A DNA stretch of 22,794 nucleotides from Actinomycetes bacterium (GCA_023426345.1 JAFAAX010000187.1:1-22794), one strand, 5' to 3'; shown: positions 1-7,701, counted from the first letter of the stretch. Translations and numbers: made by a program. The notes: generated from the sequence alone by a model not told the origin.

Positions 1-2
1 GT

Positions 3-47
3 GCGAGGCCGTCGGCGGCTCGCGTCAGGGAAGGACGAGTCGCATGA
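3..47 (+). CDS. Possible 3' end of an upstream gene (partial)
   Basis: A reading frame open from the window edge ends in TGA at 45-47 and overlaps the ATG of the next gene as ATGA. Such four-base overlaps are common between translationally coupled genes in an operon. Only about 14 codons are visible, so nothing can be said about the product, and short open frames are frequent at this GC content. Confidence 0.3.
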   Translation, partial: ARPSAARVREGRVA

Positions 48-1366
48 ATGAACCGATCACACTCGACGACGTGAAGATGTCGCCGTTCCTCCGCAAGATC
101 ACGGTGTTCTCCTCGGGAGGTCCCTTCCTCGAGGGGTACGTGCTGGGGATCATCGGGGTCGCGCTGGTCAAGATGACGCCGGAGCTCGGCATCGACGAGC
201 ACTGGACCGGCCTCATCGGCGTCGCCTCCATCATCGGCCTGTTCGTCGGCGCGTCGTTCGGAGGCTTCCTCACCGACCACATCGGGCGCCGCAAGATGTT
301 CGTGCTGGACCTCGTCACGATCATCGTCCTGTCGCTGGCCTGCTCGATCATCCAGGAGCCGTGGCAGTTGTTCGTGCTCCGCCTCCTCATCGGGGTGACC
401 ATCGGCGCCGACTATCCGATCGCGACCTCGATGATCGCCGAGTTCACGCCCCGGCGATACCGAGCGATCTCGATGGGCGTCATCGCGGCCGTCTGGTACG
501 TCGGCGCGAACGTCGCCTACGTGGTCGGCTACTTCCTGCTCGACGCCGCCAACGGCTGGCGGTGGATGCTCGCCAGCTCCGTCGTCCCCTGCGTGATCAT
601 CCTCCTGGGCCGGATGTCGATCCCCGAGTCGCCCCGGTGGCTGTACTCCAAGGGACGGACGGAGGAGGCCAACCGGATCGTCCGCGACGTCTACGGCACG
701 GATGTGATCCTGGACGACGAGACGGTGGAGAAGACCCGGGTCTCCAAGATCTTCCAGTGGGTGTACTTCCGCCGGATCCTCTTCGTGGGCGTCATCTGGC
801 TCTGCCAGGCGATCCCGATGTTCGCCATCTACACGTACGGCCCGCAGATTATCGGGGCCTTCGGGCTGGGCGAGGGGAAGACGGCCCTCATCGGCGAGCT
901 CGTCATCGGGACGTTCTTCATGATCGGGACCATCCCCGCCATGTTCCTCGCCGAGTCGTGGGGCCGCCGCCCCCTGGTGATTGCCACGTTCGTCATCATG
1001 ACGGCGTCGCTGGCCGTCCTCGGCGTGATCCCGGACGCCACCCTGTGGGTGGTCCTCCTGTGCTTCGGGCTCTACGCCCTGGCCTCGGGCGGGCCGGGCA
1101 ACCTGCAGTGGCTCTACCCCAACGAGCTGTTCCCCACCGATGTCCGGGCGACGGCCATGGGAGTCGCGATGGCGGTGTCCCGCATCGGGACGGTCATCAC
1201 CACGTACGTCCTGCCGGGCTACCTGGCGACCCACGGGATCAGCGCCACGATGATGGTGGGCGCCGCCATCTCGCTGCTGGGCCTGGTGGTCTCGATCGCG
1301 TGGGCGCCCGAGACGAAGGGCCTGCCGCTGTCGGTGACGGGCCGCCCGGACTTCACGGGGCGCTGA
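44..1366 (+). CDS. MFS transporter, sugar-porter-like
   Basis: A 440-residue integral membrane transporter of the major facilitator superfamily, expected to move a small organic solute across the cytoplasmic membrane by proton coupling. Family marks are the loop 2-3 motif DHIGRRK, PESPRWL after the sixth helix, FPTDVRATAMG in the second half and PETKG near the C-terminus, with about twelve hydrophobic segments and the family's usual length. The start is backed by GGGAAGGACGAG just upstream. The order MFS, TetR, fixABCX suggests that its substrate is metabolised in a pathway using the Fix electron-transfer proteins, for example a carnitine- or acyl-type or aromatic acid. That is inference from context; the sequence does not fix the substrate. 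Its 3' end lies 15 bp from the convergent tetR gene, leaving no room for a separate terminator. Confidence 0.9.
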   Translation: MNEPITLDDVKMSPFLRKITVFSSGGPFLEGYVLGIIGVALVKMTPELGIDEHWTGLIGVASIIGLFVGASFGGFLTDHIGRRKMFVLDLVTIIVLSLACSIIQEPWQLFVLRLLIGVTIGADYPIATSMIAEFTPRRYRAISMGVIAAVWYVGANVAYVVGYFLLDAANGWRWMLASSVVPCVIILLGRMSIPESPRWLYSKGRTEEANRIVRDVYGTDVILDDETVEKTRVSKIFQWVYFRRILFVGVIWLCQAIPMFAIYTYGPQIIGAFGLGEGKTALIGELVIGTFFMIGTIPAMFLAESWGRRPLVIATFVIMTASLAVLGVIPDATLWVVLLCFGLYALASGGPGNLQWLYPNELFPTDVRATAMGVAMAVSRIGTVITTYVLPGYLATHGISATMMVGAAISLLGLVVSIAWAPETKGLPLSVTGRPDFTGR

Positions 1367-1381
1367 CCAGTGGCGACCGGC

Positions 1382-2029
1382 TCACGACGCGAGGCGCGCC
1401 AGGCGGATCTCGCCCGTCCGCAGGGGCGCGCGGAGCTGATCGGCCACGAGCATCTCGACGTACTCGGGGATCTCGGTGAGGAAGCAGGGCACGTTCTCCG
1501 GCGGGATGGAGAAGCTGCGCATGAGGACCGAGCCCTCGATCCCATCGATCAGCCGCGTGACGGACGTCGTCGCGGGGAGGTAGCCGTTGGTCTTGAACTC
1601 CCAGATCCGGGAGCGGAGCACGGCGATCGGGGTGGTGTAGAGGTAGTCCTGGAGCGCGGTGATCGTGGGCTCGCCCGTCGACATCTCGACGAAGACACGC
1701 CGGATCGCCTGCGAGTGCGGTCCCAGGTACATCTGGACGCGGAAGGCCGCCCACTCGGAGAGGATGTCCCAGACGTTCGTGCCTGTGGGCGTCGGCACCG
1801 GCACGCGGACCCGGAAGGCGTCCTGGAGGAGCAGGCTCTTGTCGGTCCACCGCGAGTACATCGACGACTTGCCGACGCCCGCCAGCTGGGCGACCTTCGT
1901 GAGGTTGTATCCGGACCATCCGGCATCGCCGTACAGCTCGATGGCGGCCAGCAGGATCCTCGCGTCAGCGTCCTCGCTGCGCGGGCGGCCCACCTGATGG
2001 CAGTCGATCGGGGACACGGTGGTCAGCAT
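1382..2029 (-). CDS. TetR/AcrR-family transcriptional regulator
   Basis: A 215-residue one-component repressor of the TetR family. Residues about 22-68 form the DNA-binding domain, with the helix-turn-helix around LTKVAQLAGVGKSSMYSRW. The remaining C-terminal part is the variable ligand-binding and dimerisation domain, so the ligand cannot be read. The ATG at 2029 is preceded by AAAGGAG at good spacing, which decides the start even though the frame stays open far upstream as a shadow of fixA and fixB. The gene is divergent from fixABCX and convergent with the MFS gene, the usual arrangement for a local repressor of both. Two dyads in the divergent intergenic region are candidate operators. 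Confidence 0.9.
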   Translation of the reverse strand: MLTTVSPIDCHQVGRPRSEDADARILLAAIELYGDAGWSGYNLTKVAQLAGVGKSSMYSRWTDKSLLLQDAFRVRVPVPTPTGTNVWDILSEWAAFRVQMYLGPHSQAIRRVFVEMSTGEPTITALQDYLYTTPIAVLRSRIWEFKTNGYLPATTSVTRLIDGIEGSVLMRSFSIPPENVPCFLTEIPEYVEMLVADQLRAPLRTGEIRLARLAS

Positions 2030-2114
2030 GCTTCCGGCTCCTTTGCAGACGGCGGCTGGGGACGGGCTCCGCTCGCTCCCGCGTCGAAGATCCGTCGATG
2101 CCGTTTCCCCGAGA

Positions 2115-2132
2115 TCCTGTTCTTCGACAGGA
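2115..2132. promoter_or_regulatory. Inverted repeat, candidate TetR operator
   Basis: TCCTGT and ACAGGA form perfect 6-bp arms around a 6-bp spacer, between the tetR and fixA genes. Placement and symmetry fit an operator for the adjacent TetR protein; binding is inferred only. Confidence 0.35.
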
Positions 2133-2147
2133 AGCTCACTGCATGGC

Positions 2148-2157
2148 ATGATATCAT
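2148..2157. promoter_or_regulatory. Perfect palindrome ATGATATCAT
   Basis: A perfect 10-bp A/T-rich palindrome in a sequence that is otherwise over 70% GC. It contains TATCAT on both strands, so it could serve as a -10 box for tetR as well as an operator half. It lies about 120 bp upstream of the tetR start codon. Confidence 0.35.
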
Positions 2158-2254
2158 CCGCGGCTCTGCGCGGCCCCCCATTGGAGGATCGGCGCCCATG
2201 AGATCCCGCCCCGTCCCGCCATGAGGGCGGCCCCGCCGCGGGGATAATGGACCC

Positions 2255-2323
2255 GTGCGAACGGGCGCCCGCGCTTTCCCCACCCACCAGCTCCCGGGCA
2301 GCCCCTGCCCACCGACTCAATGA
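2255..2323 (+). other. Possible leaderless upstream reading frame before fixA
   Basis: GTG at 2255 follows the -10-like GATAAT (2243-2248) by exactly six bases, the same geometry as at guaB, guaB3 and hipB in this window. The frame runs 22 codons to a TGA whose last base begins the fixA ribosome site AAAGAG, 13 bases before the fixA ATG. It is proline-rich. It may be a leader peptide that couples translation to fixA, or only a 5' leader with a chance frame; no homology is recognised. Confidence 0.3.
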
Positions 2324-2336
2324 AAGAGTGCTGTCA

Positions 2337-3098
2337 ATGTCTGTTGTTGTCTTGTACAAATACGCGGCGAACCCGCAGGACGCCACCGTCGCCGCGGATG
2401 GCGCGGTCGACTGGTCGCGCGCCAAGTCCGCCGTCAGCGAGTACGACGCGGTGGCGATCGAACTCGGCCGCCAGATCGCGGACGCCACGGGCGGAGAGCT
2501 CGTCGGCGCCTCCGTGGGCGCCGCCGAGGTCGGCTCCTCCATGGCGAAGAAGACCGCGCTGTCGAAGGGCCTCGATCGCGGGCTGGCGGTCGCCGACGAC
2601 GCGGCCCGGGAGTGGACGTCGACTCGCGTGGCGTCCGCACTGGCGGGTCTGGTCCGCTCCGTGGACGGCGCGGACCTGGTGATCACCGGGGACTCGTCGA
2701 TCGACACGGGCGCCCGGATGATGTCCGCCCTGGTCGCAGGCTTCCTCGGGTGGCCCTGCTTCCAGGAGGTCTCCTCCGTCGAGCGGTCCGGTGACGGATG
2801 GGCCGTCACCCAGGTGATCGCCGGAGGGACGCGCACGATCGACGTGGCGGGCCCCGTGGTCGTCGCGGCGTCCTCGGACGCGGTGGCGGCGAAGGTCCCG
2901 TCGATGAAGGAGATCCTCGCGGCCGGCAAGAAGCCGTTCGAGGTCGTGGAGGCCGCCGCGCTCGACGTGGCGGAGGCCGCGGTGGAGGTGACGGGCCGGT
3001 CGAAGCCCGATGCCCGGGCCCGGAAGAACACGGTGTTCTCCGGTGAGAGCGCTGCGGCCGACCTGGTGTCGGCGCTGCGCGGCGATGGCGTTCTGTGA
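2337..3098 (+). CDS. fixA: Electron transfer flavoprotein beta subunit FixA
   Basis: A 253-residue ETF beta-type subunit. With FixB it forms the cytoplasmic flavin heterodimer that, in known FixABCX systems, oxidises NADH and bifurcates electrons to ferredoxin/flavodoxin and to quinone. The N-terminus MSVVVLYKY, the SEYDAVAIELG segment and the DLVITGDSSIDTGARMMSALVAGFLGWPCF stretch (around residues 107-140, with the family's ITG and PCF positions) match FixA/YdiQ proteins, whose usual length is about 255. The ATG at 2337 was chosen over upstream in-frame codons because of AAAGAG eight bases before it and because the conserved N-terminus begins there. It is first in a tight fixABCX operon. No nif gene is visible, so a nitrogenase role is not suggested. 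Confidence 0.92.
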   Translation: MSVVVLYKYAANPQDATVAADGAVDWSRAKSAVSEYDAVAIELGRQIADATGGELVGASVGAAEVGSSMAKKTALSKGLDRGLAVADDAAREWTSTRVASALAGLVRSVDGADLVITGDSSIDTGARMMSALVAGFLGWPCFQEVSSVERSGDGWAVTQVIAGGTRTIDVAGPVVVAASSDAVAAKVPSMKEILAAGKKPFEVVEAAALDVAEAAVEVTGRSKPDARARKNTVFSGESAAADLVSALRGDGVL

Positions 3099-3115
3099 GC
3101 GAGAGGGAGACGATG

Positions 3116-3982
3116 ATGACTGCATGGATCGTGGCGGCCGATAACCGGGTCGCGGCTGTGGTGGAGATGGCGCGGGGCCTGGGCGGCCAGATCACCGCCG
3201 TGACGGTCGGCGAGGTGGCGGTCGGCGGCGTCGACCGCGTCGTCGCCGTGCCCCTGGCGGACGGCGTGCCGGTGGAGGCCGCCGCCCCAGGCGTGGCGGC
3301 CGTCGTGGACGCCCGTCCCGGGGACGTGGTCCTGGTGGCCGACCGGCCGGCCGAGCGCGTCCTCGCGGGCGGCCTGGCGGCCCGGCTCGGCGCCCCGGTG
3401 CTCACCGACGTCGTGTCCCTGTCGCCCGGCGCCGCGGAGGTCTCCGTCTTCGGGGGCATCTCGCGCGAGTCCGTGTCGTTCGCCGGCCCCGTGGTGGTCG
3501 TCGTCGACGGCGGACAGGCGGCCGAGGGCGACTCGCCGGCGGCCGAGACGGCCGAGGCGCAGGCCTACGGCGCGACGGTGACCTCGACGGACCGCCAGGA
3601 GGTCGGCGAGGTCGACCTGGTGTCCGCGAAGCGGATCGTGGCGGCGGGCCGCGGCTTCAAGTCCGCGGAGGACCTGGGCCTGGCCCGCGACCTGTGCGCG
3701 GCGCTGGGAGCCGAGCTCGCCTGCTCGCGTCCGTTGGCCGAGGGCGTCAACTGGCTGCCCCGCGACCGCTATGTCGGGGTGTCGGGGCAGAAGGTGTCCC
3801 CGGACCTGTACGTCGCCGTCGGGATCTCCGGCCAGGTCCAGCACACGATGGGCATGAACCAATCGAAGGTGGTCGTCGCCATCAACACCGACGGCTCGGC
3901 CCCGATCTTCCGGGATGCCGACTACGGGATCGTCGGCGACCTCTACGAGGTGCTGCCCGCGATCGCAGCGGCCGCGAAGTGA
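3116..3982 (+). CDS. fixB: Electron transfer flavoprotein alpha subunit FixB
   Basis: A 288-residue ETF alpha-type subunit, partner of FixA. The C-terminal FAD-binding domain is textbook: YVGVSGQKVSPDLYVAVGISG, then QHTMGMNQSKVVVAIN, then APIFRDADYGIVGD and LYEVLP. The N-terminal domain is shorter and more alanine-rich than in proteobacterial FixB. The start is ambiguous: a GTG at 3095 overlaps the fixA stop (GTGA), and ATG codons lie at 3113 and 3116. The purine-rich AGGGAG at 3104-3109 favours 3116, giving MTAWIVAADN. The gene follows fixA by a few bases and precedes fixC by eight, so the subunits are surely co-translated. Confidence 0.9.
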   Translation: MTAWIVAADNRVAAVVEMARGLGGQITAVTVGEVAVGGVDRVVAVPLADGVPVEAAAPGVAAVVDARPGDVVLVADRPAERVLAGGLAARLGAPVLTDVVSLSPGAAEVSVFGGISRESVSFAGPVVVVVDGGQAAEGDSPAAETAEAQAYGATVTSTDRQEVGEVDLVSAKRIVAAGRGFKSAEDLGLARDLCAALGAELACSRPLAEGVNWLPRDRYVGVSGQKVSPDLYVAVGISGQVQHTMGMNQSKVVVAINTDGSAPIFRDADYGIVGDLYEVLPAIAAAAK

Positions 3983-3989
3983 GACGGTG

Positions 3990-5288
3990 ATGGACGAGAT
4001 CGAGTACGACTTCGACGTCATCGTCGTGGGCGGCGGCGTCGCGGGGTCCGTGTGCGCCTACCTGCTCGCCCAGCAGGGCCGGGAGGTCCTGCTGGTCGAG
4101 CGCGGCGTGGAGCCGGGGGCGAAGAACCTCTCCGGAGGCGTCTTCTACTGCCGGGTCCTGGAGGAGATCTTCCCCGGGTTCGTGGACAACGCGCCCGTCG
4201 AACGCCATATCACCCGCAACGCCCTGTCCTTCCTGTCCCCGAGTTCCTTCGTGAACGTCGACTACTGGGACGCGCGGCTGGCGGAGCCCGTCAACGCCGT
4301 CACCGTGCTGCGCGCCAAGCTGGATCCGTGGCTGTCCGAGCAGTGCGAAGAGGCCGGCGTCACCGTGATGCCGGGGGTCAAGGTCGATGAGCTCCTCCAG
4401 CAGGACGGGCGCTTCGTCGGCATCCGCGCGGGCGAGGACGAGCTCCACGCCCGGGTCGTCGTGGCGGCGGACGGCGTGAACTCCTTCCTCTCCCAGTACG
4501 CGGGCATCCGCGCGAAGGAGCCGACGAAGAACCTGGCCGTCGGCGTCAAGTCCGTCATCCGCCTCGGCGAGGACACGGTGGCGCAGCGCTTCAACCTGAC
4601 CGGCGACCAGGGCGCGGCATGGGCCGTGGTCGGCGACTGCACGCAGGGCGTGGCCGGCGGCGGGTTCATGTACACGAACAAGGACTCCGTGTCGATCGGG
4701 ATCGTCGCGCGCCTGGACGACCTCACGGCGAAGGGGTTCGCGGCCTCCGACCTCCACGACCACTTCCTCACCCACCCGGCGATCGCGCCGTATCTGGCGG
4801 ACGGGGAGCTCCTCGAGTACGGCTGCCACCTGGTGGCCGAGGGCGGCGCCGCGATGCAGCACGATCTCGTGCGCGACGGACTGGTCGTGGTCGGCGACGC
4901 CGCGGGCTTCACCCTTAACACGGGCTTCACCGTCCGCGGGATGGATCTGGCCGCCGGCTCGGCGCGTGCCGCCGCCCAGGCGATCGGGGACGCCCTGGAC
5001 GCCGGCGACGTCTCCCAGGCGGGTCTGCAGCGCTACGTCGCCAACTACCAGGCCTCCTTCGTCGGGGCCGACATGGCGACGTACGCGAAGGCACCGGCCT
5101 TCCTGGAGAACGAGGAGATGTACGGGCAGCTCGGCTCCCTGGTCTCCGACGTCCTGTACGGCATCTACAACCTGGACCTGACCCCGCGCAAGCACCTGCT
5201 GGCCACGGCGAAGGACGCCCTCAAGGCGTCCGGGCTGAAGCTCGGGCGTTTGGCGAGGATCGGCTACCAGGCCGTCCGGGCGCTGTGA
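3990..5288 (+). CDS. fixC: FixC flavoprotein, ETF:quinone oxidoreductase-like
   Basis: A 432-residue FAD-dependent dehydrogenase homologous to ETF-quinone oxidoreductase, membrane-associated, passing electrons from FixAB toward the quinone pool. The dinucleotide-binding motif is at residues 10-38 (VVGGGVAGSV, glycines 14, 16 and 19, ending LLVERG). The sequence PGAKNLSGGVFYCRVLE and the late FAD motif VVVGDAAGFTLNTGFTVRG are characteristic of FixC. Length agrees with the about 430 residues usual for the family. The ATG at 3990 is preceded by AAGTGAG, which includes the fixB stop. A GTG directly before it (3987) is an alternative start. The protein lacks its own ferredoxin domain, which is supplied by FixX. 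Confidence 0.92.
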   Translation: MDEIEYDFDVIVVGGGVAGSVCAYLLAQQGREVLLVERGVEPGAKNLSGGVFYCRVLEEIFPGFVDNAPVERHITRNALSFLSPSSFVNVDYWDARLAEPVNAVTVLRAKLDPWLSEQCEEAGVTVMPGVKVDELLQQDGRFVGIRAGEDELHARVVVAADGVNSFLSQYAGIRAKEPTKNLAVGVKSVIRLGEDTVAQRFNLTGDQGAAWAVVGDCTQGVAGGGFMYTNKDSVSIGIVARLDDLTAKGFAASDLHDHFLTHPAIAPYLADGELLEYGCHLVAEGGAAMQHDLVRDGLVVVGDAAGFTLNTGFTVRGMDLAAGSARAAAQAIGDALDAGDVSQAGLQRYVANYQASFVGADMATYAKAPAFLENEEMYGQLGSLVSDVLYGIYNLDLTPRKHLLATAKDALKASGLKLGRLARIGYQAVRAL

Positions 5289-5302
5289 GAGAGGAGCACG
5301 CC

Positions 5303-5599
5303 ATGAGCCGATACATCCCGGGGTCCGTCACCGAACGCCTCGCGCACAACATGTACGAGGTCGACGAGGGCAACCCCCACATCGAAGTCCATCAGGACGT
5401 CGCCCGCGCCACCGGCACCGGCAAGCTGCTGGTCAAGGTGTGCCCCGCGCACGTCTACAGCGAGGAGCCGGACGGGACGATCTCCGTCGAGTACGCCGCG
5501 TGCCTCGAGTGCGGGACGTGCCTGGCGGTGGCCGCCCCCGGCACCCTCACCTGGCACTACCCGGCGTCCTCGATGGGCATCGTCTTCCGCGAGGGCTGA
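5303..5599 (+). CDS. fixX: Ferredoxin-like protein FixX
   Basis: A 98-residue iron-sulfur protein that works with FixC. It carries C47 (in VKVCPAHVY) and the cluster C67-L-E-C70-G-T-C73, four cysteines in the same arrangement as Escherichia coli FixX, enough for one [4Fe-4S] cluster. The end, WHYPASSMGIVFREG, matches the family's WEYPRGTFGVEFRYG. The ATG at 5303 has AGGAG at 5292-5296. An in-frame GTG at 5285 overlaps the fixC stop but lacks support. This closes the fixABCX operon, 16 bp from the convergent methyltransferase gene. Confidence 0.92.
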   Translation: MSRYIPGSVTERLAHNMYEVDEGNPHIEVHQDVARATGTGKLLVKVCPAHVYSEEPDGTISVEYAACLECGTCLAVAAPGTLTWHYPASSMGIVFREG

Positions 5600-5615
5600 C
5601 CCGCGCGGCACGCGT

Positions 5616-6953
5616 TCAGGGTTCCGCCCGCCGCGCGATGATCGCGCGGTGGCGGCCCTGGACGCGCGTCGCGATGACGGTGGCCTCCCCGACGCCCTCG
5701 AGGTGCAGGCCGGCTCGGATCGCCTGCGGGTCGACGTCCGCCCCGCGCTTCTTCACCTCGACGCGCCCGACGTCCAGCGGGGCCAGCGCCCGGTCGATCG
5801 CCGAGACCCTCAGGGGAACGACGTCGAACACCTCGAAGCGCGCCGCGAAGGGGGTCGGCGGCAAGCCGTCCCCGGTCAGCCAGGCGATGCCCGGGGAGAG
5901 CAGGTGCGCGCCGAGGTCCTCGGCCAGGCGCGCAACCAGGCCGGCGCGGATGACCGCCGGATCGGGCTCGGCGACGACCGACCCGATCGGACCGTCCGGC
6001 GCCTGCCGGACGGGCTCATCGGCCGTGTGCCCGCCCGGGCGCTCCCGTCCCGCGCTCGCGGGGGATTCCGCGCCCTGAACGGCGGGTGACCGCATCCCGG
6101 AAGCCGCGGGCGTCCCGGGACCCGGCCACGCGGGGACGCCCTCGTCCATGAGGACGCGCGAGCGCCCGCCCCGGATGACGCGGGCGCTGCGGCCCGGCCC
6201 CTCGGGCGACAACGCGGGCGTCCACAGGGCGGCCTCGACCAGGTCGCCGTCGACGGAGGTCCACTGGACGTGGCAGTCGGGCGGCAGGGCCGCATGCGGG
6301 ACGCCGGGGGCCATCTTGACGCCGAGGCGCTCCATCGAGCCGCGCCAGCCGAGCACCCAGGACAGCGGCGGGGACCACTCCTGCGGGGCCAGCACGCGGA
6401 GCCCCCCGCGGGCCTGACCGGTCCTGCGGGCGGGGTCCGCGAACACGGCGTCGACGCCCGCGGCCGCGAGGCCCTCCGGCGTGAGGTCGCGGACGTCGCC
6501 CACCGCGACCTCGGCGTCGGGGAAGGCCCGCAGGTTCGCGGCCGCCGCGGCGGCGGCCTCCGGGTCGAGGTCGATGGCGCTGACCCCCAGGCCCAGGCCC
6601 GCCATCGCCAGCGCGTCGCCGCCGATGCCGCATCCCAGATCCGCGACGCGGGTCGCCCCGGCGTCCAGGAACCGCCGGGCGTGCAGGGCGGCGACGATCA
6701 TGCGCGTCGCCTGCTCGAGGCCGTCTCGGGTGAACACCATCGTGCGGGCGAACGGGCCGAACTTCGCCTCGGCGCGGTCGCGGAGATCCAGCTGGGCCAG
6801 GACGCCGGCGGCGACCTCCGGGGCGACGCCCTGGGCGCGCAGCAGGCCGCCCAGGCGCAGCGGGTCCATGCCGGCCCGGTCGGGCATCGCTTCGAGGGCC
6901 TCCAGCAGTTCCCTGCCGGGGGAGGTGAGGACGGGCGTCAGGCGGGTGGTCAC
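5616..6953 (-). CDS. Class I SAM-dependent methyltransferase, THUMP-like domain
   Basis: A 445-residue protein of the actinobacterial family annotated as a SAM methyltransferase with a C-terminal THUMP-like domain; the substrate, probably RNA, is unknown. An N-terminal helical part (1-95) is followed by SAM motif I VADLGCGIGGDALAMAG at about 103-119, the acidic IDLDPEA, a VGDVRDL loop, and FADPARRTG in the place of motif IV. The last 110 residues, including RVEVKKRGADVDP, form the THUMP-like part. Residues about 268-325 are a proline-, glycine- and alanine-rich segment that looks inserted relative to the family, and its DNA holds a copy of the dispersed GCCCTCGTC element. The start is a GTG at 6953 without a clear ribosome site; the frame is open further upstream but not protein-like there. 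Confidence 0.82.
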   Translation of the reverse strand: MTTRLTPVLTSPGRELLEALEAMPDRAGMDPLRLGGLLRAQGVAPEVAAGVLAQLDLRDRAEAKFGPFARTMVFTRDGLEQATRMIVAALHARRFLDAGATRVADLGCGIGGDALAMAGLGLGVSAIDLDPEAAAAAAANLRAFPDAEVAVGDVRDLTPEGLAAAGVDAVFADPARRTGQARGGLRVLAPQEWSPPLSWVLGWRGSMERLGVKMAPGVPHAALPPDCHVQWTSVDGDLVEAALWTPALSPEGPGRSARVIRGGRSRVLMDEGVPAWPGPGTPAASGMRSPAVQGAESPASAGRERPGGHTADEPVRQAPDGPIGSVVAEPDPAVIRAGLVARLAEDLGAHLLSPGIAWLTGDGLPPTPFAARFEVFDVVPLRVSAIDRALAPLDVGRVEVKKRGADVDPQAIRAGLHLEGVGEATVIATRVQGRHRAIIARRAEP

Positions 6954-7035
6954 GGGCCCATCGTCGCACGGCCGCGCGCACGTCCGCGCGCCTCGCGCGC
7001 TGCGTGGGGCGCCGCGCTCGGCGCTCCGCAGGCGG

Positions 7036-7062
7036 TTGGCACTCAGGTTGTCAGAGTGCCAG
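7036..7062. promoter_or_regulatory. CIRCE element (HrcA operator)
   Basis: TTGGCACTC, nine bases, GAGTGCCAG form a perfect 9-bp inverted repeat, one step from the CIRCE consensus TTAGCACTC-N9-GAGTGCTAA. CIRCE is bound by the heat-shock repressor HrcA. It lies directly upstream of groES and includes the -35 box. Confidence 0.95.
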
Positions 7063-7076
7063 CGGCGACCTAAGCT
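7048..7076 (+). promoter_or_regulatory. groES promoter
   Basis: TTGTCA (7048-7053) and TAAGCT (7071-7076) are separated by 17 bp. The -35 lies in the spacer between the CIRCE arms, so HrcA binding would block RNA polymerase directly. Confidence 0.7.
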
Positions 7077-7183
7077 GAGCACGGAACGCGGCCCTGGGCC
7101 GCGGCCATGTCCTGGGCACTGGCCCCCGCGACGGCAGGTACCGGGACGCACCAACTGCCATCATGAGAAAGGGAGTCACGACA

Positions 7184-7480
7184 GTGTCGATCTCCATCAA
7201 GCCGCTTGAGGACCGCATTGTGATCCGTCAGCTCGAGGCCGAGCGCACCACCGCCTCCGGGCTGGTCATTCCGGACACCGCCAAGGAGAAGCCGCAGGAG
7301 GGCGAGGTCATCGCCGTCGGACCGGGCCGCGTCGACGACAACGGCAACCGTGTGCCGGTCGACGTCAAGGTCGGCGACGTCGTCATCTACGCCCGCTACG
7401 GCGGCACCGAGGTCAAGTACGACGGCGAGGAGTACCAGATCCTCTCCTCGCGCGACGTGCTGGCGGTCGTCGAGCGCTGA
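7184..7480 (+). CDS. groES: Co-chaperonin GroES
   Basis: The 98-residue cytoplasmic Hsp10 lid of the GroEL folding chamber, at the family's normal length. SISIKPLEDRIVIRQLEAE starts the beta-barrel. The mobile loop that docks on GroEL is ERTTASGLVIPDTAKEKP (about 20-37), followed by GEVIAVGPG, the roof loop and the ending EYQILSSRDVLAVVE. The GTG at 7184 is chosen over the in-frame ATG at 7163 because AAAGGGAG sits eight bases upstream and the length then fits. Regulation by HrcA through CIRCE is strongly indicated. groEL does not follow: the transcript ends at a hairpin, and the next gene is on the other strand. Confidence 0.97.
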   Translation: MSISIKPLEDRIVIRQLEAERTTASGLVIPDTAKEKPQEGEVIAVGPGRVDDNGNRVPVDVKVGDVVIYARYGGTEVKYDGEEYQILSSRDVLAVVER

Positions 7481-7531
7481 GCGCCTGACTTCACGGATCC
7501 GCGGAACGCGCTCGACGCGTCCGACGAGCCC

Positions 7532-7574
7532 ACGAGGGGCCCGCACCCACTTGCTCGGGGTGCGGGCCCCTCGT
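7532..7574 (+). terminator. Strong hairpin after groES
   Basis: ACGAGGGGCCCGCACCC (7532-7548) pairs perfectly over 17 bp with 7558-7574 around a 9-base loop. There is no T-run, as is common in this GC range. It separates groES from the convergent whiB-type gene and may act in both directions. Confidence 0.8.
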
Positions 7575-7591
7575 CGTGGGGAGGGCGAGCG

Positions 7592-7657
7592 ACCGAAGTC
7601 GGCGGGGAAGGGAACCGAAGTCGGCGGAGAAGAGCACCGAAGTCGGCGAGGGGCCCG
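7592..7657. repeat. 22-bp tandem repeat, three units (ACCGAAGTCG module)
   Basis: Copies of ACCGAAGTCGGCGG/A begin at 7592, 7614 and 7636, an exact period of 22 bp. The tail of the second unit (GAGAAGAGC) recurs in the array at 21492, 14 kb away. The array lies between the groES terminator and the 3' end of the whiB-type gene. Confidence 0.85.
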
Positions 7658-7701
7658 GCTCCCGGGTGGGAACCGGACCCCTCGTGGTCCGTGGTGGCGG
7701 C

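Larger units (their letters stand above)
2030..2336. promoter_or_regulatory. Divergent tetR-fixA control region
   Basis: This 307-bp gap between the divergent tetR and fixA genes holds two dyads, a -10-like GATAAT at 2243-2248 and a possible short reading frame at 2255-2323. The tetR ribosome site AAAGGAG lies at its left edge, and the fixA ribosome site AAAGAG lies at 2323-2328. It also carries CCATGAGGGCGGCCCCG near 2218, a weak relative of the dispersed GCCCTCGTC element. Confidence 0.55.

Noticed and set aside
2030..4021. Long minus-strand open frame continuing upstream of tetR through fixA and fixB
   Set aside because: Only the part from 2029 downward is TetR-like and has a ribosome site; the rest is antisense to well-recognised fix genes and low-complexity, a GC-rich shadow.
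7592..7657. 22-bp arrays as CRISPR
   Set aside because: Units abut with no unique spacers of 30 bp or more, copy number is three, and no cas gene is nearby.
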